DNA of 64,000 bases from Strongylocentrotus droebachiensis (Eukaryota > Echinodermata > Echinoidea > Camarodonta > Strongylocentrotidae): the NCBI GenBank assembly GCA_035222895.1, contig JAVYIG010000164.1:186001-250000 (forward strand). The letters run 5' to 3'. Both the position numbers and the translations under genes were made by a program. Below the pieces are notes generated by a model that ran no database searches, was not told where the DNA came from, and saw only the letters and a list, made by a program, of their open reading frames with translations. Shown here one piece after another: positions 10,556 to 23,500 of this stretch (its first letter is position 1; every line of letters begins with the position of its first letter).

Positions 10556-10744
10556 TTAAGGGACTTGGTATTGAGGATTGATGTCTTATCAAAGGGACCT
10601 TAACACAACTAAACACACATGGCGACAGCCCTCAAGTCCGACAGCCCATGAGAACCATGGTTCGCAGACCGACATATCGGTCTCGCAAACCTGTCGAGTC
10701 TTCTCCGGATTCATGGGCCTTATGTGCTGTCGGTCTATGAGGTG

Positions 10745-11115
10745 TCCAAAACACCCTCTCTCTCTAAGTGGCATATCGATTGCTGTTCCACAACCCTTGG
10801 TTCCTAGCCTCCTCTATTAGCACCACTCCCCAGTTCTTTCACTCCTCTCTCTTATAACAATTTTTGCAGTCTGTCCATCTAAAGTATCCTTCCTCTACTC
10901 CTCCTTTCCACAATTTTCCCTGTCAAACCAAGATTCTCTAGGCCTTCTTTTGGTGCAATGTGACCCATGAACTTCAACTGCCTAATCATCATCTCACGTA
11001 TCATTTTCCTTTGCACTCCAGCTCGTCTAAGAACTTCCTCATTACTAACTTTGTCAGTCCAAGAGATTTTCATCATCATTTCCAGACACCCTAAAACTTC
11101 ATAACGAATGATGAT
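10745..11115 (-). mobile_element. LINE reverse-transcriptase C-terminal fragment
   Basis: The minus-strand reading gives KISWTDKVSNEEVLRRAG, a segment like RQLKFMGHI, and then LENLGLTGKIVERRSRGR. This is the conserved C-terminal region of non-LTR endonuclease/reverse transcriptases. Frameshifts break the end. It is colinear with the fragment at 2616-3432 but lacks the hAT insertion. Confidence 0.8.
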
Positions 11116-13764
11116 CAAAATGGATACAATATTTCATATAGAATGAATGGGTAATACTCCCATTTATTAATATCAATATACAAATATGAACACCAGGAAC
11201 ACATTTCCTGAAAATGTTATATTCCGGCAATTGCACAATCCATATACATTACAAATTGCATTAATACAAATACATCACATGGACAAATAGTAAACGATCA
11301 AAGGAAAAATCCTGTGCAGCATGGTGAGGATATATATTTTTAAATGCACAAACAGGGACACATGGGACTACAAGATACTGAATGAGCACTTTTTAAACGG
11401 TGAACTAATTTGGTCAATAATCACAAGCAATTGGTCTTTAATTTGCATTTAAATAATAACTTTCACAATAAGATTGGCCCATTTTGATATAAAAATATAC
11501 ATGAAGTTGTATCTTGGTTAAGGACCAAACAGAAATACAAAAAATTCTAGCACTAACTACAGATTAACTTGACTAATGCCATGGACCTGCCGAATTGTGG
11601 CGATAGTATTTGATCAATTTGAACAATTATTCCCCCATAAGATGCAGTAAGACCGCCAAGCGACCAAACCCTCTCAAGTTACCGGTACTTGCATTTCAAA
11701 TCCTTCAGAAAAAAATGAAATCATAAAATTATCTGAAGATCTACTTGAATGCCTGTGCAACCAATTCATGACATACAAAAAATGAAGACTACTCCAACAA
11801 CAGAATAGCCTGGTACATGTATTTCTATTCAGTGAACAAAATAACAAAACAAAATATAAACAAAAATAATACTGGATGTGTGATTCCCCGCTTTCTAGCA
11901 TTCAAAACTGCCAACTTCGAAATCCTGTTTTCTCACAGCCTGACACATTAATTGATATTTAAAGGTAATACAAAGTTTTGGTATGGGGTCATAAATGAAG
12001 ATATGAGAAGCATGTGCGATCCTACAATATTCAGTGATCGTTGTCGCGGCCGAAATCGACTTTAAAGTTATGAAATTGTAAATAATAAACATTTTATGTT
12101 GAATAGCTCCCTCTCAAGGTCAAGATATTAATTAAGCTACAAAACAATGTTTATTGACTAAAATCGACCAATTAGCTATTCTCGTTCGGAAATTATATAC
12201 CACAACTACATACTCTCGAGATTTTCATGGTCGCAGCTACCATTATACGGCCGTAGGAGCTATTTGAAATTTATCAAAATTTACCGGGAGCACCGGTAAA
12301 TCTTTATATTCAATTTTTCTCGAAATCAGAAGTGTTTTAGGGGCTAAAATTTCTGGTGTTTTTAATACATCCACAGGGGCATCCAAATATATCAAAATTG
12401 TAAAGAATCATTATCCTCCCATTTTCAAAATTTCCCAAAACTTTGTAATACCTTTAATGCGTGCAAGTCCATTGCCTGCATGCAGTTGCCTTTCGTTTCC
12501 ACGTTAAATAGTTGAAGAGGACGCCTTTTTTCGTGGTGGTTTACCATCCTATATTTGAACAAACCTTTACACTCCGAAACCAAAAGATGATTTATTTAAA
12601 ATCCTCCTTTCACAATTACTACAATTTAATACAGATAAGTCTTTTCATTTACAATATAAACCATTTCCTTCCTAAACATACCTCATATAAATATATATAT
12701 ATATATATATATACATGTATAAAAATAGTGCTTAACAAATATATGTACATATATATTTTTTTGTTTTTCGTTTTTTATACAAAATTGTGGAGACAGTGAA
12801 ACCAATGATGATGATACGTGCATATAAAACTTCATGTGCAATTACACAATATTTTATAAATATCAAAGACACCTTACACAATGTTAATGTATAGTGAAAA
12901 ACAATGAATTCACCAATGAAAGATTTAGAGGATAGGTTAACAAAGTAGACATATTTACAAATATCTTTTCAGCAAGATGACCATTTCGTCCTTAAACTAT
13001 CTATGAATTCAATGCCAGATTGTCATTAAAACCATACCATAGGTCACGCCTTTTCATCCTTAAACTATCTATGAATTCAATGCCAGATTGTCTTCTAAAC
13101 ATACCATAGGTTAAGCCTTGTAATAAGTGGGCGCAGGGCGCAAATTTGCGCTCGTAAAGTCACCAATTGCGTCCATAAGTCATCTAAAACTACACGGCAA
13201 GGCACAATTGTTTGCCGTGAAAGTGCGCCCGATGGTAGGCATGTTCATGCAGCACTAGAAGGCTCTGCTGCACACATACTGAAATCTAACGGCCCTTCTT
13301 GCCCGCAATGCTCCCTATTCATTGCATTGACTCTTGAATGGCCAAATGGCTCGAAGGATCGAGAAAACAAATTGTAAAATGGAGATTTAAACTGGCATTT
13401 GTATAGTCATTACAGATCTATCAAACAAGTTCCTCTAAGGTCACAATGGTGTGAGTACATGTAAGCACATAATTTTTCTATTAGAAATTTAGTGTGGTCC
13501 TCCAGCAATACAACATCAGTATTCACACAAAAGTGAAATATACAGATTTAATCCTGAAAAACGAAAAAGACTATATACATATAACATATTTATAATCTCT
13601 GATGATCAACCTAAAGCCTAGGTCACAAATGACATTACGAAATGCTACAAACGCCGTACGAACGATTTTCAGACCATGGAAAAACAGGGATATTCGTACA
13701 AACATTTGTGACCGTAGCTTTAACTCGATGTCACAAAATGAGTTGATCCTCTTCTCTTGGAATG
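11116..13764. other. Region downstream of cryptochrome, probable 3' UTR plus intergenic
   Basis: No coding gene is seen. On the minus strand AATAAA signals occur near 12592, 12150 and 11163, and an ATTAAA near 13548; none can be chosen from sequence. The region holds a TTAA element (11959-12457), an AT dinucleotide tract at about 12691-12713 and a 68-bp tandem duplication at 12991-13120. That duplication is two copies starting CTTAAACTATCTATGAATTC. Confidence 0.5.
11959..12457. mobile_element. TTAA element family 4, copy A (~499 bp including targets)
   Basis: TTAA at 11959-11962 and 12454-12457. The ends read inward AGGTAATACAAAGTTTTGG and AGGTATTACAAAGTTTTGG, 18 of 19 matching. No open frame. 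Confidence 0.85.
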
Positions 13765-14501
13765 TCATTGGTTGGTGAACTGCCAGTGTGTTTGCCAATT
13801 GGTTCCTTCAAGTTCCTTAAGTAGGCTTCCCGACGTTCCAGGGACGTCCATCTGGCTCAAGGTAGCCATGTCAACAGGCATGTGCTGTTGACTCAGCTGC
13901 TGTTCTTGATGTTGTTGGTGATGGTGTTGCTGATGTTGCTGTTGCTGATGTCGTTGGTGTTGCTGCTGCATGTCGAGGGATGGTTGGTAGCTCAAGGCGT
14001 TACTACCGCTTGATCCTGGAAGATGACTTGTGACATCGATCACGTTTATCCCGCTAACCTCCACGCCCCGAACGCACGGAACACCTACAGATATCACGCC
14101 GCTGACACCCGCTCCTATGCCGCTGACACCAGCTCCTAAGCTGACACCTCCTCCTAGGCTGACACCCGATCCTACACCAACACCTGCTCCTATGCCACTG
14201 ACACCAGCTCCTTGGCTGACACCTGCTCCTACACTGACACCTCCTGTTCCACCGATGCTAGTGCTGGTGTTCCCACCTAGAAGCATCTGCATATGGCTCA
14301 TCCCCATCCCCATAAAGCGCATCTTGGCGGGTCTGGGCATCAGGTCGCTATCGTCGTTACTGGCTGGTGCCATCGGTGTCTCTTGAACCTGTCGCTGATG
14401 ATGCTGCTGTTTCGGCATCATCAGCTTGGAGGACATGTTGAATTTACCCAGCTGGGGCGGGGCGGAAGCCGCCTGGGAACTCGGGACCGATCCCAAGATG
14501 C
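13765..14501 (-). CDS. cry: Cryptochrome exon 12: long C-terminal tail (residues 513-757) and stop
   Basis: Acceptor GACAG joins to [11 protein letters not shown] Met-rich segment ([16 protein letters not shown]) is followed by about 80 residues of GAGVS-type repeats, then by a Gln/His-rich stretch around [20 protein letters not shown]. The tail ends [16 protein letters not shown] and TGA. At about 245 residues it is far longer than the roughly 100 of mammalian CRY tails. The GAGVS part is encoded by an in-frame minisatellite, so its length may vary between individuals. Confidence 0.9.
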
Positions 14502-17500
14502 CTGTCAAAGATCAAAGGTCGGACAAGTTAAAAGATTATTCCTCAGAAGTGGAAGAAACTACATTTACACCTGACTACCGTAAATCTCCTTGTATAAGAC
14601 GCAATTTTTTCCCCACCGAAAAAAATTGCAAGTCGGGGGTGCGTCTTAAAAAAAAAAAAAAAAAAAAAAAATTAAAGTGTCCCCCTCCACCTGTACTCAG
14701 TCATACAAGGTGTGTTGACTCACCACTCGCACCAATACAGTCACAGTAAGATATTGTAGAAGATACTGTTTGGACTTAGAGGAAAATTTGTCTGTCATCT
14801 TTAGTTTTAAAAATGATATTGTTACTATTATTTTTTTTTCCCAAAAAATAGGGGTGTGTCTTATACACAAAGATTTAGGGTAACTGTCTTAAGATCACAT
14901 TTTCATTTCCCTTGAAATAATATTTCTCATTGAAACCTGTAGTAAAACGGAAACCATACATGAAGACTACATGCCTGTTAAGATCTCTATTTTGTCTCCC
15001 TTAAGTCATCTTCTTAATATGTTCCACTGTATTTAGCACATAAAAACATATAACGTATTGTCCAATGAAGGTGTAATTCATAATAACGTTGGATCAATCC
15101 TTGGATGTCTCTGACTGAAAGTCAATGTGAAAACAACTTGGCCTTTTTCAGGAAAAAATGGACATGCTTGTATGACACACCACAATTTCAAATTTAATAT
15201 TGGGAAGGCCATTAGGGGCCTCTATTCATGCATACCGGTATCCCCAATTTTCACATTTTAGCAATATCTTTCAAAGATCTGGGCCCGTTGCATAAAAATT
15301 ACCATTGGTGGTAGCTTTGGCATCGATGGCAACTACCATGGTAACAGGGCTCAACAGCCAATCAAAATCAAGGTTTCCATGGTAGTTACCATTGATGCCA
15401 AAGTTACCATCAATGGTAAGTTTATGCAACAGGGCCCAGATTGTGGTCCAACTTTACACAGAGTTCTAACGCAACGTACCTGGTCCACCGCGCGGTGACA
15501 GGTTGTTATAGACCTTCCGCATCCGCTCAATGTTCCGATGAGACGCCTCCGCATGGTCAACTATCGGAAGAGGATAGTCCTTGCCTGAGTGATGAAAAAT
15601 GGCCCGCACAAGAAACATCGTAAAAATACAGATTCTAATCAAGACATTTCAAGAGGAAGCACAGTGATTGCACAGAATGAACTAGAAAGGGTGAGGATTG
15701 AGAATAGAGTGGGGTCTCTATTCTTTTGAAGTTTTCTGGTGTACATCTTTCCCAGGCTGAATCAGTCATGACTTCTACCGTACCTCATTTCGATAATGAA
15801 ACGAGCCACAGCCTGTCTTCTGGGTGCTTCCATTCAACAAAGAGGGGGTTGTTTAGGGTATCTGAAAATGCCTGCATTATTTCTGATACTATCCAAACTC
15901 AAATTTGAGGTTCTCTGAAAGTGGCAGTCTGAACAGGATTCTATTAAAGTTAAGGAGCCTGTTTTGACTGCCACTTCCAGAGTAAGAGACCATCTAAAGC
16001 ATGTCTCTGATCAGTGGAAGTTGCTTTCAAGATTCACCCCTATAGACAGAATGGATTGTTCCAGAAGACAGTGATGCGGCCACCTCCATTATGGCAAATG
16101 GGGGAGGCAAGTCAACTTGCATAGGAAATATCTACATCAGCCTCTAACCCCCATCTTCCTGATGATGTCTGTACCTTTGCTCAAAACTAGCTCAAACTCA
16201 AATTGTGGGATTAAAATTAAATCAGATTAGATCAGATTAGTATTAGTTAATCCTTAAATTAATTAATGAATATTAAATATCTTTTTAACAAGGGGCCAAT
16301 GGAATAAAAAAAGAAATTTCCAATTTAGAGGTGTTGTGTTAGTTCATGAAATGATTATGATTTTATGTTAGTCTTAGAAAATGGTGTTTAGGGGTTTAAA
16401 GTCAGCAGAGAGAATACCAATCAATTGCTCCAATTTCCAAGATTTTACCCCAAAAATTCTATTTTATACCAATATCTTGCAAGAAGTATTCAAATAATTA
16501 TAGTCCGGCTGAATTTGGACTTAAAATAAGAAGTGTTTCCAAATGTAATGCTATACAAACGATCATGGGTTAATACAAAATCTTTTTACTAGTACAATTT
16601 ATTTGAATATTCTTTCCTTGTAAATTCCTGTTGTTGTCTGCTAACTAACATGCATCTCAAATAGTCATCTATGCTACTGAGTCTACAGAAACAAAACTAT
16701 ACACCAGTACATGTACATGTACCTCAGAGGTATGCATGTACATGTATCAGGTGATTGGTCATGTGATATCTCTACTAGTCAGGTGACAGCAGCAGATCGA
16801 TTGAGCCAATTACAGACATCATCACAGTGGGGGTTAGATCATCAATACTTGTCAGTGCAACGCAAATTTTACCAGAATTCCAGCGCTCTGTATCAGTTTC
16901 AGATACATAGGGCAGGCCAAATTTGGCAACACTGACATGCCAATAAATGATTTCCAATAATGGAATTGAAAAAAATAATAAAGGTATTAGATGGAAAATG
17001 GAGAAGAAGAAGTCGACGCTTTTGCGAACTTATTACAAAATGAGCAGTCTTAAGACTGCTCATATATAAATACTGTGAAGTAGTATGCAGTTTCCTACAA
17101 CTTAAAGTGTATGTGCAGTACAGTGCTATTATAAAAATAATAGTAATAAAATATAACTGACATGCATTAATGCTAAAGATATTCTGAAAATAATATCTCA
17201 ATTAAATTACAGAAAGAAAAAAACTATCGCAATGAAAAGAGAGGAAAATACAGAGAGATTTGACAGAAAAATCACAAAAGGGACGAGACAAAGTTCTTAA
17301 CTTACGCTACACATAGAAGTATACCTCATTTCCTTGCCTTGAGGAGACGATGAGGCATACGTTTACATTACCCGAGAAACTACAGACTTATTTTAATCGG
17401 CGGCTTATCGCAAAACAGCAAGTTAAGATAGTCGGCAAATCCAGTTGATCTGTCCCCCGCTTGGTGATGGGTGTTGTAGGTGCGCTATGGCCCAGACTCA

Positions 17501-20500
17501 ACGACGACGAAAGCAACTTTTCATACAAAGTACGACTTTCCTGCGAAAGAACGGCTTAAGACTGATAGGTTTTAGAGATGTGAAGAGTTAGTAAGATGAG
17601 GGCGATATATGATAAGGTTCATTACTGGATGAGTGCTAGAGAGGCGTCCAGTCTCTTCGACAACTACGTCTATCTAGCTCTCAACCAATCATGATAGAGG
17701 AAACTTACTAACTCGTTTGAAATAATCAAACATGCTTTCTGACATTGACACATGTCCAGAAGAGTCTTCATTTATGCATGTTATTGTCCGTCGCAAATGT
17801 ACCCCGTATAATATTAGGCAAGTATCATAGACAATCATCGATCATCATAACAATTGTAGGGGGCAGGGAAAAAATTAATATTTTTTTCCGGGGGCTACTT
17901 TTCAAGCTTGCCGGCATTAAAATTACACTCTTTATTTTGTTTTGCACTCTAAGCAATTTTTTGGGGCTCTTTTATGACTTTCGGGGGCTCTTTTTGGCAT
18001 TTCGGGGACTAATTTGCCCTGAGCCCCTGTGTATTTTTTCTCCTGGGTTAAATACGAATCAGCAATGCTCTACAAGAGTGTCCACATTTTTTGGAAGACA
18101 TACAAATTTTCAAAGAACTCTTTTGGCTCGATCCAAGAGGATAGCCATTGTGGTCGACTTAAATTTGAATGAATGAGATGATGATGATGATGATGATGAT
18201 GTCCATTTTACCCAATATTTTCAAGGATGTACGTGATCTGGACAATTCCATGCAAAGATGAAAAGCCCTACAAGGCATGAGAAAGCAAGGTTGACTCTTC
18301 AAAGGACGTTAGTTACATAACATTCCTAAATTATGTTAAAATAAGGATTTATTGACATAACATAAGTAATTTCAGTAATATTTTACACACTACAAACAGT
18401 TATAATCTCACATCAATCCATTTTCAAAGCTTATTTCAAAGCGGGAAATTATGATAAACAGAACCTTTCCCTAAAATGAATTTGTGAATTTCAAAACAGA
18501 GGAACTTTCTAAATTTGTCTTCCCCCCATACTAAGTATCCAAGAATATAATCACTACTATAACTATCCCTATGGTCAATCAATTTATGGATTTATTAATT
18601 AAGGAAATCAAATCTAGCTTTCTATCCATTCATTTGCCTATCTATATATTATAAAATGTTTTCAGCTATCTTTCTACCTATTAATAAGTAATATGAAATG
18701 GAGTCACAATCTACCTATCCAATCATCTATCTAACTATCTAACTATCAATTTCTCTATCTATTTATCAATCTCTCTATCTATCTATCCATCCCTTCTACT
18801 TCTACTCACCTATGATACACTTAGCTTTCTCCTGCACCTCAATGGGGGCTGTCCAGGGTTCAAAGATGTACTTGGAGGGGAAGTTCTTGAGAAACGGTAG
18901 ATATTTCCTGCAAAGACCAAGACAAAAAACAAATTCTCAAATGATTACCAATGTTCTGGAGACATAATAGGGTCTGTATGTCTACCAAACTTGACTGGAC
19001 AGAAGAGGAACACTCTTTCCATAGAGGCCATTCTTTCTGTTTCCTTTTAGGTGGCCCTCTTCTTAGACATGTTTTACTGTGTGCTTTCCAATGCTTCATA
19101 CAGAAACGACGAACAACAAAGTGGATTGCTTCATACCTTACATAATCTCCCCCTACCAAACTTGACAGGACAGACAAGGAACAATCTTTCTTACCAAGTG
19201 GATTTAAATTCAATTCAATAAGGGTTTATTCAACATGACATTCTAGCAACCGAAGCTGAATTGCAGGTCATTTACAAGGTAAAATACATCATGATCGCTT
19301 CATACCTGACGTAATCTCCGTTTGGGTCCGTCCGCCTGCCGAACTTGACAGGACAGTAGCAGTGGAAGAACTGTTGATAGAAGGAGCTGCAGGATAACCA
19401 GATCCAGTTCCCAGCATTGACGCTCCAATCAGCATCCAGGAGGTACTCATCAAACACCTGGTGGAGATGGAAGAATAAACGAGAAAACCAATTAAGAGGT
19501 CGTCACTATTAAAGCCCCACTGCACTATTTGTAGCTACTTGCTCCCTCTATATAGAAAACAATGACTAATCGGTGCCTGTTGGTCCCCTATGATCCTCTT
19601 TTCCTTATGTTAATTGAGAGCTGAGTTGATGAGATAGCCACCTGTCAGTGATCACGCTGTGTGGTCTAATCCCTCTTAGCCAAACTAGTACAGACAGCCT
19701 TCAAGAGGTCGCCCCTATTAAAAAAGAAATTCTCTTTTTCTTTTTTTCTCCTTGTCAAAACATTACCTGAACTTGCCCCCTCCCCTGCACCTTTCCCCAC
19801 TTCTTGACCAATCCTTCGGTCAAGATGACCAGAATACTAACCTTCATTCCCTCCTCCCAGCTGATCCATAGGTCACCCCTGGTCAAGAAGCAAGCTACTG
19901 CATGCCTGGCCAGAGGATGAATCCAGCCTTCTAGACGTAGCTGCGTCATGATAGCATCGATCCAAGGATATCCAGTCTCACCCTGTCATAGAATGGAGAG
20001 AGACAGATTCATTAATATGGCTTCAATGACGGACGATAAATGGTCAGTTGATTAAGTGTAATGACCTAACCGTGAGATATTTTTAACGTATATCTTGTAT
20101 TGCTTCATTTAGTAAGCGTAGGAGAGTCCATGTTTACTGTGTAATTTCTATTGCTGATTAACTTTTCTATGTTTTCTATATTGTATATAACCTGTATCTT
20201 ATGTGTTCTTTATGGCTTTGAATTGGAATAAAACTTGAAACTTGAAACTAATGATGGTATCATTATGCAGACTCTGAAAGCAACAAAATCCATTAAAACA
20301 CAATACCACTACATTACCACGACATGTTGGTAGAATTTATTTTCGACAGCAAGACTTTCCACTACTCGCAGCTATAACAGTCATTTCTCTATAGTCAAAC
20401 CTGTCTATAGCGACCACCCAAGGAAAATACAAAAGGTGGTATTCGTAGACAGGTTCCTCAGTGCATGTTTCAATGAGAAACCATTTTCAAGGGAAACAAA

Positions 20501-23500
20501 AAATGTGGTCTTTGTAGACAGGTGGTCACTAAAGTAGGTTTGACTGTATTTTTGTGTGATGTTTCTCGTCGAAAGCAGGCAAGTAATTTCTTTTTTGACA
20601 AATTGACCCAGATGGATAGGGTAAAACCACCAAATAACCCATGTCGTCAACTTACGTTTGCCCATTTGTTGAGTAGAGCTGTATTCTTGTCCCAGGGTAT
20701 CTGTATGCAGATAGGGTTATCCACCATGTGATCAAACTGCCTGTTATTGCAGGCCACCGTGAAGAAGAACTCACGCCATAGAAGCTGGCCGTGGAGTGAA
20801 AGAGGTGTGTTGGTCGTCTTGCGAACCTGAAGAACAAAAAATGAAATGATATATAATCCTTGCAAGAGGAATATAACAACTACAATCAAACCTGCTTTAG
20901 TGACCACCTGTCTACAAAGACCACAGTTTTTGTTTCCCTTGCAAATGTTTTCTCATTGAAACATGCACTAAAGGAACCAGTCTACAAAGACCACCTGTCA
21001 TCAAAGACCACTTTTTGAGTTTCCCTTGGGCGGTCGCTATAGACAGGTTTGACTGTACTAGTATATCACCATCTATTTAACTATTCAGAGGTAAATGCCA
21101 TGTAGCCATACCTGTCAATTTTCTACCAGAAAAAATGCTGAAACAGTCATGCTTCTAAGAGCTCATCATGAACAAATAGCTCTTATTTGAATTTATGATA
21201 CCTTCATCACAATTGTAGCTCCTACACTACTGCAAAAGAAGGTTATCGCTTTTCAGGTTTGGATAGAATTCATTATGATTGTATCTCAAAAGATCAAAAT
21301 CATCACTTTGTCTAACACGTCATAACAGTGAAAAATCGTCATACAAACATCAGAACACTGATTTTGAAGTCTGTCAGCAGTGCACTTTTCTTGTGACCCT
21401 AAAACTTCTCACACCCACATGATTCTAATCAAAATATTTGTTATTTTTTATTTCTATATTCAAAAAGAGGACCAGGCTGCATGTATGAATCATTTACTAA
21501 CACGATAAGATCGTCATACAGCATATTGTTAAAATTTGCTAGCACAGAACAAAGCAGCACTTTTACATCTACATGATAATGATCGAGACCTCCCAAAATA
21601 GAGACAAAAAGCGTGGAACAATGCAAATGATAAGATCGCTGTAGAGAGTTACGAACAAGCCATTAATTTGTACGTCTCTCGAGAGACCAATGCCAGTAAA
21701 TGGTGAGAGCAAACAGTGGCATGAACGACCTGCCATAGTTAGGTCCAACTTAACGTTGATATTAGTCTTTGTGAAACACTCCCATGAAGTGATTTGAATT
21801 GAACTTTAATCTCATCAGAAACATTGTTACGGACCCGTTCTTACCTTTTGATAGAGTTCTGTGAGTTTCCAGTAGAAAGTTCTTGGAGAGAGGCAGCCAA
21901 AACGGAGGTAGGGACTGAGGCCGGCAGGGCTTGCCATCAGTGAGGCGGGGGACATCCGGGGCCTCTCAAAATTGGCAACCCAGGCCTGAGCAACAAGGAA
22001 AGAAAATGGCGTATGAGTTAGGTTTTTCATAAATGAAAATTTAATTATGTTCAAGTTTACGTCCAATATATCATTGCACAGTGCTCTATACAAACCTCTT
22101 TCACATGGGAGGGGAGGGGGGGGGGGGGGTTGTAACTTGTAAGCATAGCCCCCTCTTAAGATTTGGAATTGGGAGTCCAAAATAAAAGTTGGACCCAATT
22201 AGTTTAGACTTAAACAAATATGAGAGAAATAGAGAGAGAGAGAGAGAGGGGGTGGGGGTGCAGATATATCCACACAGAGAGGAATGTATAGAGAAAGAGA
22301 GAGGCAGAGGGAGGCAAAAAAAGAAAGAGAGAGAGAGAGAGAGAGAACTAAAGATAACCGATAATCACCCTGGAAGAGCTAGGAATAACATTAATATTCA
22401 TAAATCCTACATCTTACCCAAAGCCATCAACGATTCTTTTCATGAATAAAATATGAGATCAAAGCCATCTGATACACAGCTAGAGAGCTTAATTTTGGTT
22501 ACTTATCGAGGACTGATCTAAATTTAATTGAAAACCCCCCCACAATCTGTTTTTTGACCTGAAATTGACCGGACTGATATTGACCTTGATCATGATAAAT
22601 CTGATGAGGTTGAATAATTCATAGGCATGTTCTTTCCTACAGGCAATTTATTCCCTTTAGTTGGATTTATTTGTCTAAACTCTACATTAGAAAGTTACAT
22701 ACATATACAACAATTTAAATGAAACCATTTAAGTTGACCATCTGTCATATCTGCAAAATTAAGAGCACAATTATAGATCGAAGTAATTTAATTTCAAACT
22801 GTGAACAAATGAAAAAAGTATATATCTAAAAAGCTTTTGATAAATGTATCATAGTAATTCCTCCCTTTTTCTGTCTTTTATGCTTTTAACCCCTTGACTA
22901 CTGAATTATTTAATCCCCAATTAGATCGGGAAGGTAGCTTGCTGCAAATCCTTTTACAAATTTCCATGACAGGAAAAGAATCTGAGTGGTTATGAAACGC
23001 GAAAAGCCCTTTTACCGGAGGCATTTCTCGTTCTTTGGATCGGCAGAAGATGTTGATTGTGATGATCTTATATTACGAGAGGATACGTATTAGAAGCCAC
23101 AATTAGTATGCTATGCTTAAATGTTAGAGTAGGGAAAGCCCCTTTTGCTACAAGCAATTCTTGTTATTTAGATCTGCAGAAGATGTTGATGCGTTGCTGC
23201 CTTGGGGCGCCTTTTGTTTTTAAAACGCTCTATCTGATGATTGTCAAATGGGATTACGCTTTGCCAAGGCAATTCTTGTTCTTTGGATCTGCAGAAGTCG
23301 TTGATGTGATCATCTTATATCACAATAGGATGTAATATAAGCTATAATTAGTATGCATTGCTGCCTTGGGCGACTTTTGTTATTTAAACGCTTCCTCGAT
23401 GATTGTCAAATGGGATTATGTTTCTCCAATGCTATTTTTAAAAGCCAATTTACCATGTTAATAGTTTTTTTATATCCCCCTCTGATCTACCCCTGAGGAT

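Noticed and set aside
10589-10820. Open frames on both strands next to the LINE fragment
   Set aside because: They read through the LINE 3' end and unrelated flank; no intact domain beyond the reverse-transcriptase C-terminus already annotated.
14030-14574. Plus-strand open frames opposite cryptochrome exon 12
   Set aside because: Their proline/threonine-rich translation is the antisense shadow of the GAGVS repeat in the true exon.
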